Below are positions 14,854 to 16,558 of a DNA stretch of 16,558 nt, in pieces. The position numbers were made by a program, and so were the translations under genes. Numbering within the stretch: the stretch's first letter is position 1; every line of letters begins with the position of its first letter. Source of the DNA: Massiliimalia sp964370215 (GTDB taxonomy: Bacteria > Bacillota > Clostridia > Oscillospirales > Ruminococcaceae); assembly GCA_964370215.1 (NCBI GenBank), contig CAYJIM010000054.1:1-16558 (forward strand), read 5' to 3'. Under the pieces are notes generated by a model. The model did not search any database, was not told the origin of the DNA, and was given only the letters and a program-made list of their open reading frames with translations.

Positions 14854-15369
14854 ATGACAACCGTAAGAATTGCAGGAGTTGTAAGGGAATCGATCGTCGA
14901 TGGACCGGGCATTCGTTTTGTGGTGTTTACCCAAGGATGTCCACATGCCTGTCCGGGATGCCACAATCCGCAAAGTCATGACGGCACACAAGGGTACGAC
15001 TGCGACATTGAAAAAATCATCAATGAAATCCATAAAAACCCTCTGATCACCGGTGTGACCTTCAGTGGGGGAGAGCCGATGTTGCAGCCGACACCGCTTT
15101 TGGCACTTGCCAAGAAGATCAAGCTGATGGGCAAACACTTGATGATCTATACAGGCTATACGGCGGAGGAATTGTTACAAATGGGGGAACAGCACCCCGA
15201 TCTGTTGGCGTTGTTGCGTGCTACCGACATACTGATAGACGGGCGTTACCTCGAAGAGGAGCGCAGTTTGAGCTTGTTGTTTCGGGGAAGTAAAAATCAG
15301 CGGGTGTTGGATGCCAAAGCACTTGGCAAACAGGGTGTCATCAAGGAAGTTTCCTTTCACGAATCCTGA
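14854..15369 (+). CDS. nrdG: Anaerobic ribonucleotide reductase activating protein (radical SAM)
   Basis: NrdG uses a [4Fe-4S] cluster and S-adenosylmethionine to remove a hydrogen from the glycine of the reductase, making the stable glycyl radical. The 171-residue protein has the radical-SAM motif CPHACPGC (Cys29, Cys33, Cys36, CxxxCxxC) and the SAM-binding FSGGEP (70-75). DGPGIRFVVFTQGC just before the cysteines is typical of activases. ATG 14854 follows AGGAGG by seven bases, an excellent site. Here its target is expected to be Gly27 of the separately encoded 62-residue subunit, so it must recognise a two-part substrate. It is last in the operon. The 160 bases after it are very AT-rich, with only A-T inverted repeats and no convincing terminator. 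Confidence 0.96.
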   Translation: MTTVRIAGVVRESIVDGPGIRFVVFTQGCPHACPGCHNPQSHDGTQGYDCDIEKIINEIHKNPLITGVTFSGGEPMLQPTPLLALAKKIKLMGKHLMIYTGYTAEELLQMGEQHPDLLALLRATDILIDGRYLEEERSLSLLFRGSKNQRVLDAKALGKQGVIKEVSFHES

Positions 15370-15457
15370 CTAATTTAGTGTGATTTTTTATACAAAAAGC
15401 ATAAAAAACAGGTGCGAAAAAATCGTTTTTTTTCTTTTATTTTTTTGAAAGATGTGC

Positions 15458-15463
15458 TATAAT
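15458..15463 (+). promoter_or_regulatory. Extended -10 promoter of the DHH phosphoesterase gene
   Basis: A perfect TATAAT is preceded by TGC, making an extended -10 (TGCTATAAT). No good -35 is visible 17 bases upstream, only T-rich sequence. Transcription from about 15470 would give a 65-base leader to ATG 15535. A second TATAAT at 15483-15488 lacks both -35 and TG. Confidence 0.6.
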
Positions 15464-15534
15464 AGAGAAAGAATGAGTAGTATATAATCGGCATGATTGT
15501 CGAATGGAAGATAAAAGGAAACGAGGAAAAAATT

Positions 15535-16446
15535 ATGAGATTGATTACACGTTCTGATTTTGATGGTTTGGCTTGTGCAGCACTTTTGAAGCAAGCAGGT
15601 GTGATTGACCACTGGAAATTTGCGCATCCGAAAGACTTGCAAGACGGTCTGGTGGAAATCGGCCCCGATGACTGTTTGGCAAATGTCCCTTACGTAGAAG
15701 GGTGTGGCCTGTGGTTTGACCATCACTCCAGTGAGCATGAACGCACTGCCTTGGAAGGCAAGTACAAAGGGGAAAGCCGTTATGCGCCTTCCTGTGCACG
15801 CATCATTTATGAATACTATGGTGGTGCTGAAAAGTTCCCGGGGATGGAACCGATGATGGAAGGGGTCGACAAAGTCGATGCTGCCAACCTCACTGCAGAT
15901 GAAATCCAACATCCAACCGGATGGGTATTGCTCGGCTTCTTGATGGATCCGAGAACAGGCCTTGGTCGTTGGCGTGAATTTACCATCTCGAACTATGCGT
16001 TGATGGAAAAGCTGATTGACTGCTGTATCACCATGAGCATTGAAGAAATCATGGAACTGCCGGATGTCAAGGAACGTGTACAGGTGTACTGGGAACAAAA
16101 TGAGAAATTCATTGAAATGGTACATGCCCATACCCGTGTGGAAGGGTCTGTCATCATCAGTGATCTACGTGGTGTTGATCCGATCTATACCGGCAACCGT
16201 TTTATGATTTATAGCATGTATCCGGAACAAAATATTTCTGCGTGGATTGTCAGCGGTCGTGGTGGCATGGGTTGTAGCTGTGCAGTTGGGTATTCGGTAC
16301 TCAACAAAACGGCAAGCATTGATGTGGGTAGCTTGATGCTCAAATACGGTGGTGGCGGTCATAAAGTGGTTGGTACCTGCCAATTTTCGGACGAAGCCAT
16401 GGCAGAACAAGTACCTGCATTGTTGAAAGAATTGGTCAACGGCTAG
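15535..16446 (+). CDS. DHH/DHHA1 family phosphoesterase
   Basis: The 303-residue protein has the DHH-superfamily metal site: SDFDG (7-11), the DHH triad in WFDHHSSE (62-64), VDKVDAAN (111-118, metal aspartate), and a C-terminal DHHA1 substrate loop YGGGGHK (271-277). Relatives hydrolyse short oligonucleotides, pAp, cyclic-dinucleotide products or polyphosphate; the sequence does not decide which. It lacks RecJ-type extra domains, membrane segments and a CBS or GGDEF domain, so it is a soluble two-domain enzyme. ATG 15535 is chosen over ATG 15493. GAGG lies eight bases upstream of it and none precedes the earlier ATG, and the conserved block begins there. It appears to be a separate transcription unit from nrdG. 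Confidence 0.9.
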   Translation: MRLITRSDFDGLACAALLKQAGVIDHWKFAHPKDLQDGLVEIGPDDCLANVPYVEGCGLWFDHHSSEHERTALEGKYKGESRYAPSCARIIYEYYGGAEKFPGMEPMMEGVDKVDAANLTADEIQHPTGWVLLGFLMDPRTGLGRWREFTISNYALMEKLIDCCITMSIEEIMELPDVKERVQVYWEQNEKFIEMVHAHTRVEGSVIISDLRGVDPIYTGNRFMIYSMYPEQNISAWIVSGRGGMGCSCAVGYSVLNKTASIDVGSLMLKYGGGGHKVVGTCQFSDEAMAEQVPALLKELVNG

Positions 16447-16451
16447 CCACA

Positions 16452-16505
16452 GCGGACAGCGTCCGCAGGCGTTTGCGCGTAGCACGCGCGGGGCCGTTCC
16501 GACGG
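16452..16505. repeat. GC-rich cluster of small palindromes at the right edge
   Basis: Starting five bases after the phosphoesterase stop, three hairpins follow in 54 bases. They are GCGGAC-AGC-GTCCGC (16452-16466), GCGCGT-AGC-ACGCGC (16475-16489) and CCGT-TCCG-ACGG (16494-16505). The first two share the loop AGC. The tract is far more GC-rich than its surroundings, has no T-run, and continues towards the window edge. It could be a dispersed intergenic palindromic repeat or the start of a structured RNA; the window ends too soon to tell. Confidence 0.55.
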
Positions 16506-16558
16506 ACGTTTGGGAGATCACGAAAGGTTTACCGCACGGGTCACACAGTAAGCAGGAG

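Noticed and set aside
15493..15534. Earlier ATG for the DHH phosphoesterase
   Set aside because: No ribosome site precedes it, and the conserved N-terminal strand begins at ATG 15535, which has GAGG eight bases upstream.
16510..16558. Resemblance of the right edge to part of a cobalamin riboswitch (CACGGGTCACACAGTAAG)
   Set aside because: Only a loose likeness to the conserved CCGCCACTGT region is present, and the usual upstream conserved blocks are not recognisable. The window ends before it could be judged.

Overview
The window looks like chromosomal DNA from an anaerobic, Gram-positive, Clostridia-type Firmicute. Four observations support this. Strong AGGAGG-type ribosome sites precede most genes. 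Housekeeping promoters are TTGNNN-17-TATAAT-like. A Firmicute-type LexA box lies in front of uvrB. Ribonucleotide reduction is represented only by the oxygen-sensitive class III system (NrdD/NrdG) with an NrdR box. Base composition is roughly balanced by eye. The exact family cannot be fixed from the sequence alone.

Left part, 1-5100, mostly minus strand. The acidic C-terminus of an unidentified plus-strand gene ends at a strong terminator. Convergent to it is galM (aldose 1-epimerase), with its own promoter. Next comes a minus-strand operon read from about 5074 down to 1343: cysteine desulfurase, thiI (tRNA 4-thiouridine synthetase without a rhodanese domain) and cinA, closed by a hairpin terminator. 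The desulfurase should deliver persulfide sulfur directly to ThiI. The operon leader carries a hairpin followed by seven Ts, which could attenuate transcription.

Middle, 5100-10200, plus strand. The uvrB-uvrA operon encodes the damage-recognition part of nucleotide excision repair. A consensus promoter with a LexA operator on its start site makes it an SOS operon.

Right part, 10200-16558, plus strand. A solitary, apparently strongly expressed FucI/AraA-type sugar isomerase comes first, preceded by a possible 34-residue upstream ORF that overlaps its start by ATGA. An NrdR-controlled anaerobic ribonucleotide reductase operon follows. Its NrdD is split: the 759-residue large protein stops after the zinc ribbon, and the glycyl-radical segment (RITGYLVG...DRVKH) is a separate 62-residue gene. 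A long hairpin follows, then nrdG (the radical-SAM activase). A DHH/DHHA1 phosphoesterase gene follows under its own promoter. The window ends in a GC-rich, hairpin-dense tract that does not resemble the rest.

The split glycyl-radical subunit is the most interesting feature. The 34-codon ORF, the desulfurase leader hairpin and the GC-rich tail come next.
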